A stretch of DNA of 64,000 bases. Source: Aphrocallistes beatrix (Eukaryota; Porifera; Hexactinellida; Sceptrulophora; Aphrocallistidae). This document shows positions 51,504-62,700 of this stretch, piece by piece. The DNA is taken from positions 3,534,001 to 3,598,000 of the forward strand of contig OY725502.1 of the NCBI GenBank assembly GCA_963281255.1, read 5' to 3'. Within the stretch, counting starts at the first letter, position 1, and each line of letters begins with the position of its first letter. Under the pieces are notes generated by a model. The model made no database searches, had not been told where the DNA came from, and worked only from the letters and a program-made list of their open reading frames with translations. Made by a program: the position numbers and the translations under genes.

Positions 51504-52553
51504 TTATGGGTTGAAGTTTCTAGCAAAATGTGGAGATTTGTGGTAGGCTGTGATGATAGGTTTGATCTTCTTGTTAACATGAACAAGTCCACGTTTCTGC
51601 ACCAGATAACTCCCTACAACTAAACTAATCATATAGAGATAGTTTAAGATGAAGACGAGGGAGTATATGATTATACCAATATTTAATATAGCATTGATCG
51701 TTGATTCCATTATGGCTTGAGTTTTCTTATTATATATCCCTATGAATGTATCTGGTACATATATTACTGGATAAATTATTTGAGGAAATAGAGAGGCGAA
51801 TAGACCAGTAGTAACGAGAATGCTAGCTACTTTAAAGTGGAGGCAAATTGCTCTTTCATTTTGATAAGTGGTTCTGTCCTTGAAAAGTCTGGCCTCTTTC
51901 TCTCTACTTTTGAGATGTAGGTAGAATCTCCGTGAATAGATAATGTATGAGAGTAAATCAACGAAGAACGCCAGTGATCTCAGTATCTCTTGGAGTAATG
52001 GAAACTCGGTAAGATATATCTTACTCAAAGAGTAAAATATTAGTGTAAAAAATACAATTCTCACTATAATGTAGATGCTCCATCTCATCATTGTGTACCT
52101 ATAAGGACAATGAAGGTATATTAACAGTAACACTTTCAGTAACAGACAAGGAATGGCAATGTGGCAGAGAATTGCAATAGTTTCCATCTGCCTGAAATAG
52201 ATTTGTCCTCTCCCCAGATTTGGAAACGAAGAAACATTATTTTTCGGAAATGTATCTCCCCAACTTGGCAATTCTATTCCTGCAAATGATAAATTAAACA
52301 TAATCTCGACAAAAACGATTATGACGACAAAGTTAGTGATCATTAATTTGATTTGGAGGTTTTTCAGATGGTTTTGATAACAAGGTGACATGGTAATATC
52401 ATTCTTTAAAATATTTCGAATCTCTTTTGCAATTTGGAATTTTCTCTTCAAAAAGTAGCAAAAAACATTAAATGCCAGAATGCTAAATAGAATCGTGGTG
52501 ACAAAGATGATGTTATTTTCAATATCTCTGATCCGTTGTAACAACGCCAACAT
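51504..52553 (-). CDS. Seven-helix membrane protein, family A, copy 7
   Basis: Intact, intronless, 349 residues. Differs from copy 6 at few positions: 'FQIAKEIRN' instead of 'FMLAKEIRN' in the first inner loop, 'ELPSWGDTFPKNNVSSFPNL' in the helix 2-3 loop, 'TYQNERAICLHFKVAS' in the helix 5-6 loop. The first inner loop matches copy 5 rather than copy 6, another sign of exchange between array members. Confidence 0.9.
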   Translation of the reverse strand: MLALLQRIRDIENNIIFVTTILFSILAFNVFCYFLKRKFQIAKEIRNILKNDITMSPCYQNHLKNLQIKLMITNFVVIIVFVEIMFNLSFAGIELPSWGDTFPKNNVSSFPNLGRGQIYFRQMETIAILCHIAIPCLLLKVLLLIYLHCPYRYTMMRWSIYIIVRIVFFTLIFYSLSKIYLTEFPLLQEILRSLAFFVDLLSYIIYSRRFYLHLKSREKEARLFKDRTTYQNERAICLHFKVASILVTTGLFASLFPQIIYPVIYVPDTFIGIYNKKTQAIMESTINAILNIGIIIYSLVFILNYLYMISLVVGSYLVQKRGLVHVNKKIKPIITAYHKSPHFARNFNP

Positions 52554-52799
52554 TTCGTTTAAATTGAGAATATTATCTGTTTTGAGTGTGTTCTATGTGA
52601 CAACGATCTCTTTTCTCAATTTATAGAAACAAAATGTTATTCTCTGATTCTTCTAGAACCTTATTTCCCTTATTTCTGCTTTCACTTTAAGAATAATTCT
52701 TAGTCTTTCAACTGAGATTATATCATCTACCAAGTTTGAATTAATTTAGACGTAATTTGAGGATGTTGTCTACAAATTGTATTACTCTTAGCATTGAAA

Positions 52800-52970
52800 A
52801 CAGACAATTCTGCTTTAATTAAGACACATCAAAACTAGATATTTTATCCCGATTAATCAGAGTCCACAATTCATCGGTGAATTTAGTATTATCATCTATG
52901 TAATTGCTATTCCGTGCCTGGAGATTGTCCCGATTAACCGGTGTCCCAATTAAGCGAAGTATCTAACTTA
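52800..52970. mobile_element. pogo/Tigger-like MITE upstream of family A copy 7
   Basis: Contains ATTCTGCTTTAATTAAGACA, TTATCCCGATTAATCAGAGT and CCGATTAACCGGTGTCCCAA; most complete of the upstream copies on this strand. Confidence 0.6.
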
Positions 52971-53084
52971 ATTACGTAGTGTCTTTGAATGATTGGTGCT
53001 TCAAGATATTACCTTTTGAAATATTTTAAATTTATTCTGTTGTTAGGTATCTTTCTTTTAAACTCGATTCACTTCATAGGCACT

Positions 53085-53420
53085 TCATAATGGCCACCTG
53101 TTATAACTGCCATTTCAGAGTTGTTATTAGGAAGAGTTCAAGAGATGGAAAGAACGTCTCTAAATATATTTTGTATGTATTTAGACAGTAATCAATATAT
53201 TAGTTAGTTTATTATGAAATAATTCTGTATGTGGGGTAGGATTCAATCAAATAATGAGCCGAATTAATATACAAAATATGAAGCAAATAAATGGATAAGT
53301 AAACAAACAAATAAACAAATAATATTACTTTTTTGAACAAATGAATTTTGAGTAATCAGTAAAATGGACTTATACTGGTGGTGAATAAAACGATAAAATG
53401 CAACAATGTAATTTGCTTAG
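53085..53420 (-). repeat. Array flank block, inverted copy
   Basis: Inverted copy of 22660-23045 (CAAGAGATGGAAAGAACGTC, TTAGGATTCAATCAAATAAT-like). It lies between the 7TM array and the NHL gene. Confidence 0.7.
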
Positions 53421-53467
53421 TCATTAAAAAGAGTATTTTACTCCATAAAATATGAAATTTTCAAACA

Positions 53468-54670
53468 TCAATATTTTTGGAAGCAGTCGCCATTTCGTCC
53501 ATTATTAACACAAATTATAGTGTCAGTACTATCTAGTGCAACACCAGTTAATAATCGGAGATGGCCTACACCCAATTTATGCTTTAGTTGTCCATTGGGA
53601 GCATATATACGTATTTCTGATTTGGTGTGTTCTGATATTATAAAGTTACCTTTGCAATCGATAGCGAAGAAAAAGGCATTAGACTTTGATTCGCTCTCTC
53701 CGGTGAGTTTGATTGTTTTCATCGGTTTACAGTCCTTACTGAAGCAGTATATGACATTCTGGTCCCGAGACAGAACATATATAGTGGAAGAATTAATCTT
53801 AATGTCAATTGGGTTCTTGATATTCACGGATGAAAATGTTCTAAGATATTCCAGTTCCGAATTGAAGATTTGTATATTTTGCAAGCTGAAATCACAAACG
53901 TAAATCAAACCTTCATCATAGCCGAGTCCTGCAATGGCCATGAAATTACCTGGCTTTTCAGCACCTCGTCGACCTGTTTTTTTCAAAAATCTTCCTAACC
54001 TACAGAACTTCATTAAATATTTCTGTCGATCAGTCACAAACACAGCATCATTTGACAAACAAATAGTGTGAACCTCTGACAAATGTGTTTTTCCAAACGA
54101 TCTTATAAATTCTCCGTTCGTAGTCATGACTTGAATCCGATTATTGGACACGTCCGCAATATACACCTCGAATGTTTTTCTATCAAATGCTATCCCCCTT
54201 GGGTTCTGAAACTCTCCATTTGCGGTACCCAAAGGACAGCTCTTGATGATTGGATTTTCCCTCCCCATATACTCAGGAATTGATTCGATTAGGTCAGTCT
54301 CTTCTACTGCTTTTTGGATTTGTCCAAATAAGCAGCGAAATGTAACAAAATTTATGTTCTCAACGGGCTTTTTCATCCGCATTTTGGACTCGATTTTCGA
54401 CTCATAACTCGCTGTAATTGAATCAAGAGATTCTTCAAGTAAATTTCTATTCAGTACTTCTACTGCATTTTCTCTCTCAACTCGAAGTTTCATCATCTCT
54501 TTATCCAGCTCCAAATTATAGTTGTGTGCTGTTTTTATAGTGGATAGACGAGATAATAGATGGTGTCTCCGTTTTTCCAATATTAAAAAGAGCTTTTCGA
54601 ATGTGTATAAAATTTCACCTTTCAGACTTTCAATCTTTGCTTCGACATCTGAATTACTCCGAACTTCCAT
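53468..54670 (-). CDS. NHL-repeat protein with N-terminal coiled coil (TRIM-like, without RING)
   Basis: Intact, intronless, 400 residues. Residues about 1-115 are charged and helical with heptad-like spacing (coiled coil). From about 140 onward there are NHL-type propeller strands, e.g. 'GEFQNPRGIAFDRKTFEVYI', 'DVSNNRIQVMTTNGEFIRSF', 'GLIYVCDFSLQNIQIFNSEL', 'GNFIISEHTKSEIRIYAPNG' and 'GVALDSTDTIICVNNG'. NHL propellers bind protein or RNA. The usual RING and B-box of TRIM-NHL ubiquitin ligases are missing at the ATG, so it is at most a RING-less relative, as is common in lineage-expanded NHL families. A broken paralogue lies at 45240-45700. Confidence 0.88.
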   Translation of the reverse strand: MEVRSNSDVEAKIESLKGEILYTFEKLFLILEKRRHHLLSRLSTIKTAHNYNLELDKEMMKLRVERENAVEVLNRNLLEESLDSITASYESKIESKMRMKKPVENINFVTFRCLFGQIQKAVEETDLIESIPEYMGRENPIIKSCPLGTANGEFQNPRGIAFDRKTFEVYIADVSNNRIQVMTTNGEFIRSFGKTHLSEVHTICLSNDAVFVTDRQKYLMKFCRLGRFLKKTGRRGAEKPGNFMAIAGLGYDEGLIYVCDFSLQNIQIFNSELEYLRTFSSVNIKNPIDIKINSSTIYVLSRDQNVIYCFSKDCKPMKTIKLTGESESKSNAFFFAIDCKGNFIISEHTKSEIRIYAPNGQLKHKLGVGHLRLLTGVALDSTDTIICVNNGRNGDCFQKY

Positions 54671-55506
54671 TATTCCCTAAAGTTTTCAATAAATATGCAT
54701 ATTGAGCTATTTATACTGAAGTTCATTACAAGTAATCCAATCAATTTATCCAAATTGACGTTATAGGATAATTTAACTCACACCACCTACACACCCTATG
54801 CTAAGATGAATAAATGTTAGATCAGCAATAATTGCAGTATAGCAATACAAATAATGTGATTCTATTTTAATACTTTAACATTCAAATTTTCCTCTGTATT
54901 ATTCAGATGATTACATTTTGAATTCTCTAGTTACTTACTGCAGCTGCACTATCGTCTGTAGACCAACATTTTTTCAATGTATCCTATACAGCAATTATAA
55001 TTATGCAAATTCTACCATAAAAGGAAAGTTTTGTCCATATTTAGTACAATTTGGTTCTGTAGATTTTCAGAATCGAGCAGACGTATGAGTACTTACAAAC
55101 GGACAATACAGACTGTCTATGATGTGATGTATATATTATAATAAGAACTGGGGTATCGCAATGAGGGGAGCAAAGGGGGGGCAATGAAAATCCCAGTAAT
55201 AAATGCCTAAATAAAGGCATATTGACGTATTCGGTTTATGAGAATAAGGTTGTTATTTTATGGTCTCTGGAATATGCGATTTATTGACTTCCCCCATCCC
55301 GAGTTTAATGCTGCCTTTAGATATTACTAATTCCTGGTTTCTGATGTTTATATTTCTCACTATGAACCAAATGCTATCAGGTTACAGGGGGATTTACAGT
55401 TTCCCTTGGCCCCCCAGCTGGGTGTTGTACCCTTCCCATTAAGATAAAAATAACTGGCAAAGATCTGAATAGAAAAATTCCTAATTGATAATCAACAAGC
55501 AATATA
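54671..55506. other. Intergenic region
   Basis: 54671-54800 is the NHL 5' flank shared with the pseudogene region at 45711-45845. The rest has no recognised gene; a C-rich patch with CCCAGCTGGGTG near 55415-55430 resembles the element at 60707-60839. Confidence 0.55.
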
Positions 55507-56364
55507 TTATAAGGAATGAGCATATGCACAACGTGCAATCTGTAAAATAAATTCATACATCAAGAGTGCTACTAAAATCGAGCACATATGCATTATAGTG
55601 TGACTCTGCCCCCAAATGTCGAAAAGTCCAGGCTTTCTTGATTCAGGAATCTTCAAAGCATATATAACGCCTCCAACAAATGCAATGCACATAGCTGCTG
55701 TAAAAATAATAAATATGTATAGCTCAACTTGTGTAAAGAACACTAAATAGAATGAAATTGGTGAAAAGATTATAATACCATAAATAATGAATATTAGTGT
55801 AAGCCAAGTTTTTAATTTATAATTAACAAATGGTTTCCGTATAAGGAAAAGAAAGAGGAATGTAACGACAATGTTAACTATCAGATTTGTCAAGAAAAGA
55901 TAGTGGTGAGTGTATAAAATAAAAAAACTATAGGATGTTCCCGAACTGAAACCTGTGAAAAAAATTCCACAAAAATCAGCGAATTGTAGGTGAGCACCGT
56001 AATCCATATGGCAACTAAATGCATGAAATATTGTGGAAAATCCAAAGCATATGCTGAAACTTATCAGGAGTAGGGATATTATAAACTTGTCCATTACTGG
56101 GGATTGTTCCCACGAATATCCATGATGGAGTGGAGAAATAGTTACATTGAAAAGCCAAAAATAAATTAGAATATATAAAGCTACTAGGGTTGGAATGAGA
56201 TGAGTCAAGATATTAAGTGTTTCTGTGTGAAATTGTGAGACGCTAGAAATGATACAGGTGATGAAGGATCTTGTTGGAGGACGATAGTGCTTGAATATAA
56301 ATGGATTTTCTCTCATCCATATCATATGCTTGGGGATTTCATCAAAAGAAATCAATCTAGACAT
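55507..56364 (-). CDS. PAQR-family membrane protein 5 (divergent)
   Basis: Intact, intronless, 285 residues, 'MSRLISFDEIPKHMIW' start. Motifs: 'NPFIFKHYRPP', 'TETLNILTHLIP', 'STIFHAFSCH', 'FADFCGI' and 'GQSHTIMHMC'. The metal-site Ser, Asp and three His are present. Helices 4-6 are clearly diverged from copies 1-4. Forms a subgroup with the gene at 57565. Confidence 0.93.
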   Translation of the reverse strand: MSRLISFDEIPKHMIWMRENPFIFKHYRPPTRSFITCIISSVSQFHTETLNILTHLIPTLVALYILIYFWLFNVTISPLHHGYSWEQSPVMDKFIISLLLISFSICFGFSTIFHAFSCHMDYGAHLQFADFCGIFFTGFSSGTSYSFFILYTHHYLFLTNLIVNIVVTFLFLFLIRKPFVNYKLKTWLTLIFIIYGIIIFSPISFYLVFFTQVELYIFIIFTAAMCIAFVGGVIYALKIPESRKPGLFDIWGQSHTIMHMCSILVALLMYEFILQIARCAYAHSL

Positions 56365-57017
56365 TAGAAAAGCAATGGTATAATGGGAAGAATATCGACT
56401 CTAACTATAGCCATAATTTATATTAAATATGCACATATATATATATATCGATATCTTTAAAATTCATCTTAGTTATATTAGATATTGTATGATTATTGTA
56501 ATTTTAAGGTCATCAATGTAGATAAATGGTCTGATATCGAGAAATTTTAAAATATAAATTGATATCGTAATTATTTTCTTTTGTCTTCATAAAAGTCTCG
56601 TGTCTCAACAACGATCTAACATTTTATGTATCCAGATACGCAGCCACCTGAATTTTAGTGTGGAGCCAGGATGTGGTCAGGGTGCAGAAATGGTGCACAA
56701 GGGTGTGCAAGGGTGTGGTACAAAATTATTGGGTTGGGGCCTTGGCCGCATGTGCCGAACCCTAGCTACGCTTCTGTATGTATCCAGATTGTTTGCGATA
56801 TGATATCGTCATTAACCATAATGATACTATCATAAAGCTTATCTTTCTTTCTTTTTTTATTAAAAGAAATACTATTTATTTTCGAAGATCACCCTGGCTA
56901 CCTACAATGTCAGTCGACAGAGCGGTAATACAGCTCGATTAAAATGCCAACAATATAAATATGTCAATAATCCATTTACTATACATATTACAGCCATTAA
57001 ATGTGAAAATCGGATCA

Positions 57018-57066
57018 TCCTTACTATTAAAACTCGATTATTGTTTGTTTGTTTGTATATATATAG
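57018..57066 (+). mobile_element. Helitron-like 5' end fragment
   Basis: TCCTTACTATTAAAACTCGA preceded by A, then TTATTG and a GTTT microsatellite instead of TA repeats. The remainder of the element is absent; a pogo-like sequence abuts it. Confidence 0.65.
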
Positions 57067-57067
57067 A

Positions 57068-57140
57068 CAGTCGACTCCGCTTAATAGAGCCACATCGATC
57101 AGACGACATTTTTCCCCGATTAAGCGGAGGACCCTATTAA
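57068..57140. mobile_element. pogo-like terminal fragment
   Basis: CAGTCGACTCCGCTTAATAG with an inverted CCGATTAAGCGGAGGACCCT at the other side: a short foldback of the same family as the ends at 48956, 51219 and 63944. Confidence 0.6.
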
Positions 57141-57564
57141 CCACGACGACGATAAAAACGACAAAAAGGCTAACTCTCTCTCATCATTTTTTTTTCAATT
57201 AACTACAGCTGCCTTTGTGAATCTACTCATAATGATTATTACTAACTAAGATCAATTGCTATATCGTAGTACGACTAGCACTGGTATCCATTGTTTAGAC
57301 CAGGTTTTTCAATTAGATTGGGTGGGCTGGCATATGATATGCGAAGTTTGAAGCACTACTACTAGGGACTTCGCCAGGATTTTTCCTCTAGGGAGCGCAA
57401 CAGCCTGCTGGTGGTCTGAGGAGCGCTATACGTCGGTCCCGCACGCCATTTAGTAAGCCCTGGTTTGTTGAAATGTTGAAAATATTCGTCCCCAAAATAG
57501 CCGACAACTTTTAAGACGCATAATTTTAATTACTAGAGCAGCCCTATGACTAACAAGCATTATT

Positions 57565-58437
57565 TTATAAGTATTGAGCATAAGCGTGTTCCGCAATTTG
57601 TAATACAAACTCGTACATAGAGAATGCTCCTAAAACCGAGCATAAATGCATTAGAGTGTGACTCTGTCCCCAAATGTCGAAATGTCCAGGCTTTCTTGAT
57701 TCAGGAATCTTCAAAGTATATAGAGCGGCTCCACTGAATCCAAAACATTGGAATGTAATAAACATAATATATATACTGTTGTGTGCTTCAACCTGTGAGA
57801 ATATGATTAAGTAGAATAAACTAGGAAAAAAAGTGAGGTTAGCAAAAATAGCGAATATGAGTGTTTGCCTATTTTTAGACTGAGAACTGAGAACAAAACC
57901 CTTCTGTATAAGGATGAGAAATAGGAAGATAATGAGAACATTGATTATCGTATTTGTCCAGAAGAGATAATTGTAGGTGTACAGAGCAAAATAATTAGAA
58001 GTTATTCCAAAGCAAAAAACAGCAAAGATAATCCCATATATATCAGCTAGAGCTAGAAGACCACCGTAATCAATATGACAACAAAAGGTATGGAATAGCG
58101 CAGATATTCCGAAGCACATACTGAAACACAGGAGTAGAGATATTATAAATTTGTCCATTACTGAGACATGCTCCCATCGAATTTCATGATGAAATAAGGA
58201 AATTGTTGTGTGGAAGTTGGAAACCCAAAAGTAAATTAGAGTATATAGAGTTACTAGAGTTGGAACGAGATGAGTAATTATGTTCAGTGTCTCTGTGTGA
58301 AATTGTGAGACGCTAGAAATGATACAGGTGATGAAGGATCTTGTTGGAGGACGATAGTGCTTGAGAATGAATGGATTGTCTGCCATCCAATTCATATACT
58401 TAGGAATTTCGCTTAAAGTGACCAGTCTAGTAGACAT
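57565..58437 (-). CDS. PAQR-family membrane protein 6 (divergent)
   Basis: Intact, intronless, 290 residues from the ATG at 58435-58437 ('MSTRLVTLSEIPKYM'), which aligns with the starts of the other PAQR copies; a longer frame to 58458 would need a GTG start. Motifs: 'NPFILKHYRPP', 'TETLNIITHLVP', 'SALFHTFCCH', 'LADIYGI', 'GQSHTLMHLC'. All metal-site residues are kept. Subgroup partner of 55507-56364. Confidence 0.92.
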   Translation of the reverse strand: MSTRLVTLSEIPKYMNWMADNPFILKHYRPPTRSFITCIISSVSQFHTETLNIITHLVPTLVTLYTLIYFWVSNFHTTISLFHHEIRWEHVSVMDKFIISLLLCFSMCFGISALFHTFCCHIDYGGLLALADIYGIIFAVFCFGITSNYFALYTYNYLFWTNTIINVLIIFLFLILIQKGFVLSSQSKNRQTLIFAIFANLTFFPSLFYLIIFSQVEAHNSIYIMFITFQCFGFSGAALYTLKIPESRKPGHFDIWGQSHTLMHLCSVLGAFSMYEFVLQIAEHAYAQYL

Positions 58438-59730
58438 TGAATACGATGGTATATACACAAAATAATGAATTTTATATAGTTTTTACGTATAAAACTGCTG
58501 TTCATATACTACATTGTACTTTCTTCTATTACTAGTATCTACCATATTAATGCAGATAACTGGTTTCCATTTTTGAATATACACTGCCTGGTTAAAATGT
58601 ATTTGAACATTAATTTGCATCATTTCCCAATTAATCGATGTACAGTGTTTTGTTTAAATAATTTGCATGGGACTATTCCGTTCTGGGATTTGTCCCAATT
58701 AAGCGGTTTCCCGATTAACTGGTGCCCGAATTAAGTCAACAGTGTACACAAGATACATTTTAGTGCCATTCACAAAGTAATTTGAATTGCATATTGATTT
58801 ATGGTGTCAAACAATTTTATTGTTTTACATTTCGCAGTCAATTATTAACGATATAGCTTGTATTCTAAAATATCAAATCACGAAAAGCATTGAATAAACC
58901 ACTGGATAAATTTGCATCATAAAAATGTTCGAGATAGCTGCATTCATGGGTTTCATGTAGGTATTTTCTCTAGTTATATGTTTTTATCAGTTATCAGTTG
59001 AAATGAAAAGTCTTCATTCTTAAGATTAATTTTTTTCCATTCTATAAGAATTCATATAATTTTTTCACTCCAAAAATTGATATTACTAATACTATTTCCA
59101 ACAAAAAATGATGGCTAATAATCTACCTTACCTTAACCGAGTTGTTCTAACAAAAATAATGTTTGCATAATGATATAAAACTAATTATTAAAATAGTGAC
59201 GATTTTAAGCTCTTAAGTTAAATAATCTAATCAATCGAGGAATTTGAAAGTTCAATATAAAGAAAGTATCAGGTTTCGACACCGATGAATTTGACTTTTT
59301 TTTCTCTTTTAAGCCTCTTTAAGCAAAGTAAAATTTATATACGGTATTCAGTTCATTAACCCCACCTATACCAGGAATGTGTTGCGTCATTTCCTTTTGG
59401 GCGGGGAAACCATTTAAATTGGGTCCAGACTATAAATAGAAAAGACAGGTAAAAGTGGCATTAAGGACACTTAAACCTTGGAAATTGACATCCTCAATTA
59501 CATATTAGTATACTCTATAGTTGCAAAGATACAAATATTATAATTATGCAAATTCTGTCAAGTATACATCTACCCGCTCTACTCAATATTGGATCGCATT
59601 TGAAAGAAAATACAATTATTCAGAGTAGCAGAATGAGACATAGACAGCACTCCATGCGCACAAACATTTAAGAGCAAACACATGCTAAGTAATGCATTAT
59701 AACATTTGTATAGTAAGTAAGATGTGAAGT
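58438..59730. other. Intergenic region
   Basis: Holds a pogo-like patch (58670-58735, with CCCAATTAAGCGG and CCGATTAACTGGTG), a Tc1-like end near 58587 (CACTGCCTGGTTAAAATG) and the inverted CTATTTATAG repeat (59352-59480). The remainder is AT-rich without recognised features. Confidence 0.55.
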
Positions 59731-62700
59731 TTATTGCAGTTGCTTGGGAGTAAATGCGAGGTGAGATGCAGGCGGTGAAGATTGTTTTTGGTTCTGGTTG
59801 GGAAGCTGCTCTATCCCTGTCATTTTGCATGAAAAATTTGTAGCGACGTTAGTTAGTTGTTTAGTTAGGGATTTGAGAGTAGCGACATCTTTGCAGATGT
59901 AGGTTTGGAACTCAATAAGCTTTAATAAGTTACGTATCTCTTCCGAAACGAGGTTTGCTTCTTGCATATTTTCTAGTGTTTTGCTAGAGCCTTTAGGGAG
60001 TTCCATCTATGAACAAATTCGAAAAATAAATGAAATAGTGTTTCGTGTAAAATTGTAGGATACGGTTTCAGCAGAAAAAAACGAATGTAAAAGTTGGCTT
60101 TCAAGCATTCATATAAGCTGTCGAGTTAATGCATACAAGTACAGACACTCCAGATGTACACATACAATCAATAATCCACACATATTTGGCGGTATCAATT
60201 CAAGCAAATTTTATAATTGCAGCCAAATCAATCAATTATTGAGAATTTCAGTTGATTTGGGATATCAGTACTTTATCCTTCAAAGATATTACAAAAGTTT
60301 GCGGAAAATCTATCATAAATATGCTATGGTAAATATTACTATTCAGTTTCATCACGTAATACTAACTTATGCTACAATAGTCAAAAGTATATAGTTGATA
60401 GACACGCAGTAGAAAGGTATGTGCTTACCTTATCCGTTGAAAGAGTTTTGTCATCAAAAGATTGCAGTAGAACAGATTTAGTTGTATCAGTGAAAACTTC
60501 TAGAGTGGGAGAACTCTCGGATAAGGGCTGTGACTCTTGGGAGAAATGTTCTTCAAAGTCGTCTGTCAATAGATCCGTTTGAATTTCACCATTCGTAACG
60601 GATTCATTAACGATCACGCCCAGTGAAGATTCTAAAGTTGATTCTGAGGTAGATAATGTAGCTAAACACGAAAATATTCGTTAAATTAAATCATATAGTT
60701 TTGGAGCATGCTGGACGTAGCCAGGACGTTTTATAGGGGGAGGGCATATAAACCAGCTGGGGGTCTGGGGGCGCTGTAAACCCTCACACCCCAGCTGGGT
60801 GATATGCCCCCTAAAAAAAATCCTGGCTACGCCCATGCCCCTGACCTCCTCCCTACGCCCTTGGTGACATGTTACTCCAGGCCACAGGGCAGAGTTAGGA
60901 TCGCTCCCACTTTTCAGACCCTGATTCGACCCTAACCTGAATCAGAATCTGAACTCGAACCTGGATCTGTATTCGATCCCAAACAAAAAAATTTCTATAT
61001 TGCCATATTTCACTGTAAACACCTCCCCCCGACCCGAAAACCCGAACCCGATTCCAACTCTGCTCTTGGAATCCGAATAAACGGTCCTCCGCTTATTAAT
61101 TTATGGATTTTCTTCCACCCCATCTCACCTAGAATACGTACCTGGAATTGGAGAAATGGTTCCTCCATTTGTATCATCTAACCGTCCATTAATTTTATTG
61201 GAGAAGACCTTTCCACTTTCATAAAGCGTATAGATGTGTTTAGCGATGTCATTTTTGTGCGGATAGAAAGAACGACATTCTCTTCCTAACTATATTAATC
61301 AAAAAGTTATATCATTTTCCATTATAGAAGTAAACATAGGCCTTTTACGAGCCCTACAATGTACTCACGATTCCATATACTAAATAAATAAGGTTGAAAT
61401 ATAGTATGGCATAGAGTTATCAGCCACTTCACAGTTATGTCTATACATATCATATTATAAGGCAGGCTATTGTATTTCATTAAAATGAAGGATGCTTATG
61501 TACAAGAAAGTAACATAACCTTTATGCAATGATGAAAGAACAGTGCAAAGTTCTAAAATGTGCTGGGGCTCCTACGTTTTATCCAATATGCAAAATAGCA
61601 TTGGGTAGAACACTTAAATGATCAAATATATTACGAGTACATACAATTATTACACTACCTCTCTGTGTGGTGATGAACTGCTTTGTATAAACGGCTCTAG
61701 TTCAGTTTGAATTTCATCTATGTCAGTTGTACCTCGCCCGAGTAGCTTACAGATTGGGTCATTGAGTGTTGAGTGAAGGATAATATTTGACCCGAAGGTC
61801 ATGTAAGAATTCAAATAATCGTGACTGGAATGTGCCAATGGTGTGGGTAGTGAGATGTAATAACGATCTTCTGCTCTAGCTGTTCCTCTGCATAATGCTT
61901 CTGTTAATTTGTCTAGTGCCTGGAAATCACAAAAATTTCGTCCTTGAGAGGTTTGATCATTTTTAACTTTTACGCTATTGTTGTTTTTCTTGCATTTTGA
62001 TAAATGATGTTCTCTTATCTTATAGATATAATTTCTAATACATAGTTCAAGAAGTATATATTCTCGAGTTTAAATCGAACTTCAAGTAAATCAGAGGGCT
62101 ATTTTGAACTTCTAATTCTAAAACTGGATAAAAACATTTAGTGGATTTATGTGTAAATATTAAACTATTAATTTTTTATTAATCTCTGCCAATGTTAAAC
62201 CAATATTTCAATGGTTGAGTTATTTTAATACTTTTTTGTACCAAAATTTTATCTATAGTAGGGCAACTTTTTACTTTGACCAATAAAATTAACTTCATTT
62301 GCTCTAGGAAAATTACCTCTTTTTTCACTTTTCTCACTGCAGATACTCCTCCACATAATGATTTGTCTGCCAGCTTATGATCAGGAAATCTCAGAATTCT
62401 TCGAATAGTAATATGTGCTGGGCAGGCAACTTTGCAGTCACTAGCATTTTCAAAATCAATTGCATCTAAATATATAAGTTTTTATATTTACGGAAACTGC
62501 TAAAGGGAAATGTTTTTCTGACATGGATTGTGTGGTACCTGGTAAACTAATAATCATATTTTCTGTCTTCATCTCACCAGTATATTTCCTTGTTTTAGGA
62601 CCGTAAATGCAAAGAAATTCTGCCATCTACAAAAATTAAACAAACAAACACAGTTTTGAAAAATAATTCTTAAAACTGAATGGCAAACAAACCTGTCCGT

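Larger units (their letters stand above)
56365..57564. other. Intergenic region with transposon ends
   Basis: Contains a Helitron-like 5' end (57018-57066), a pogo-like end (57068-57140) and a fragment around 57370-57460 with CCAGGATTTTTCCTCTAGGG, related to 60707-60839. No gene supported. Confidence 0.55.
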
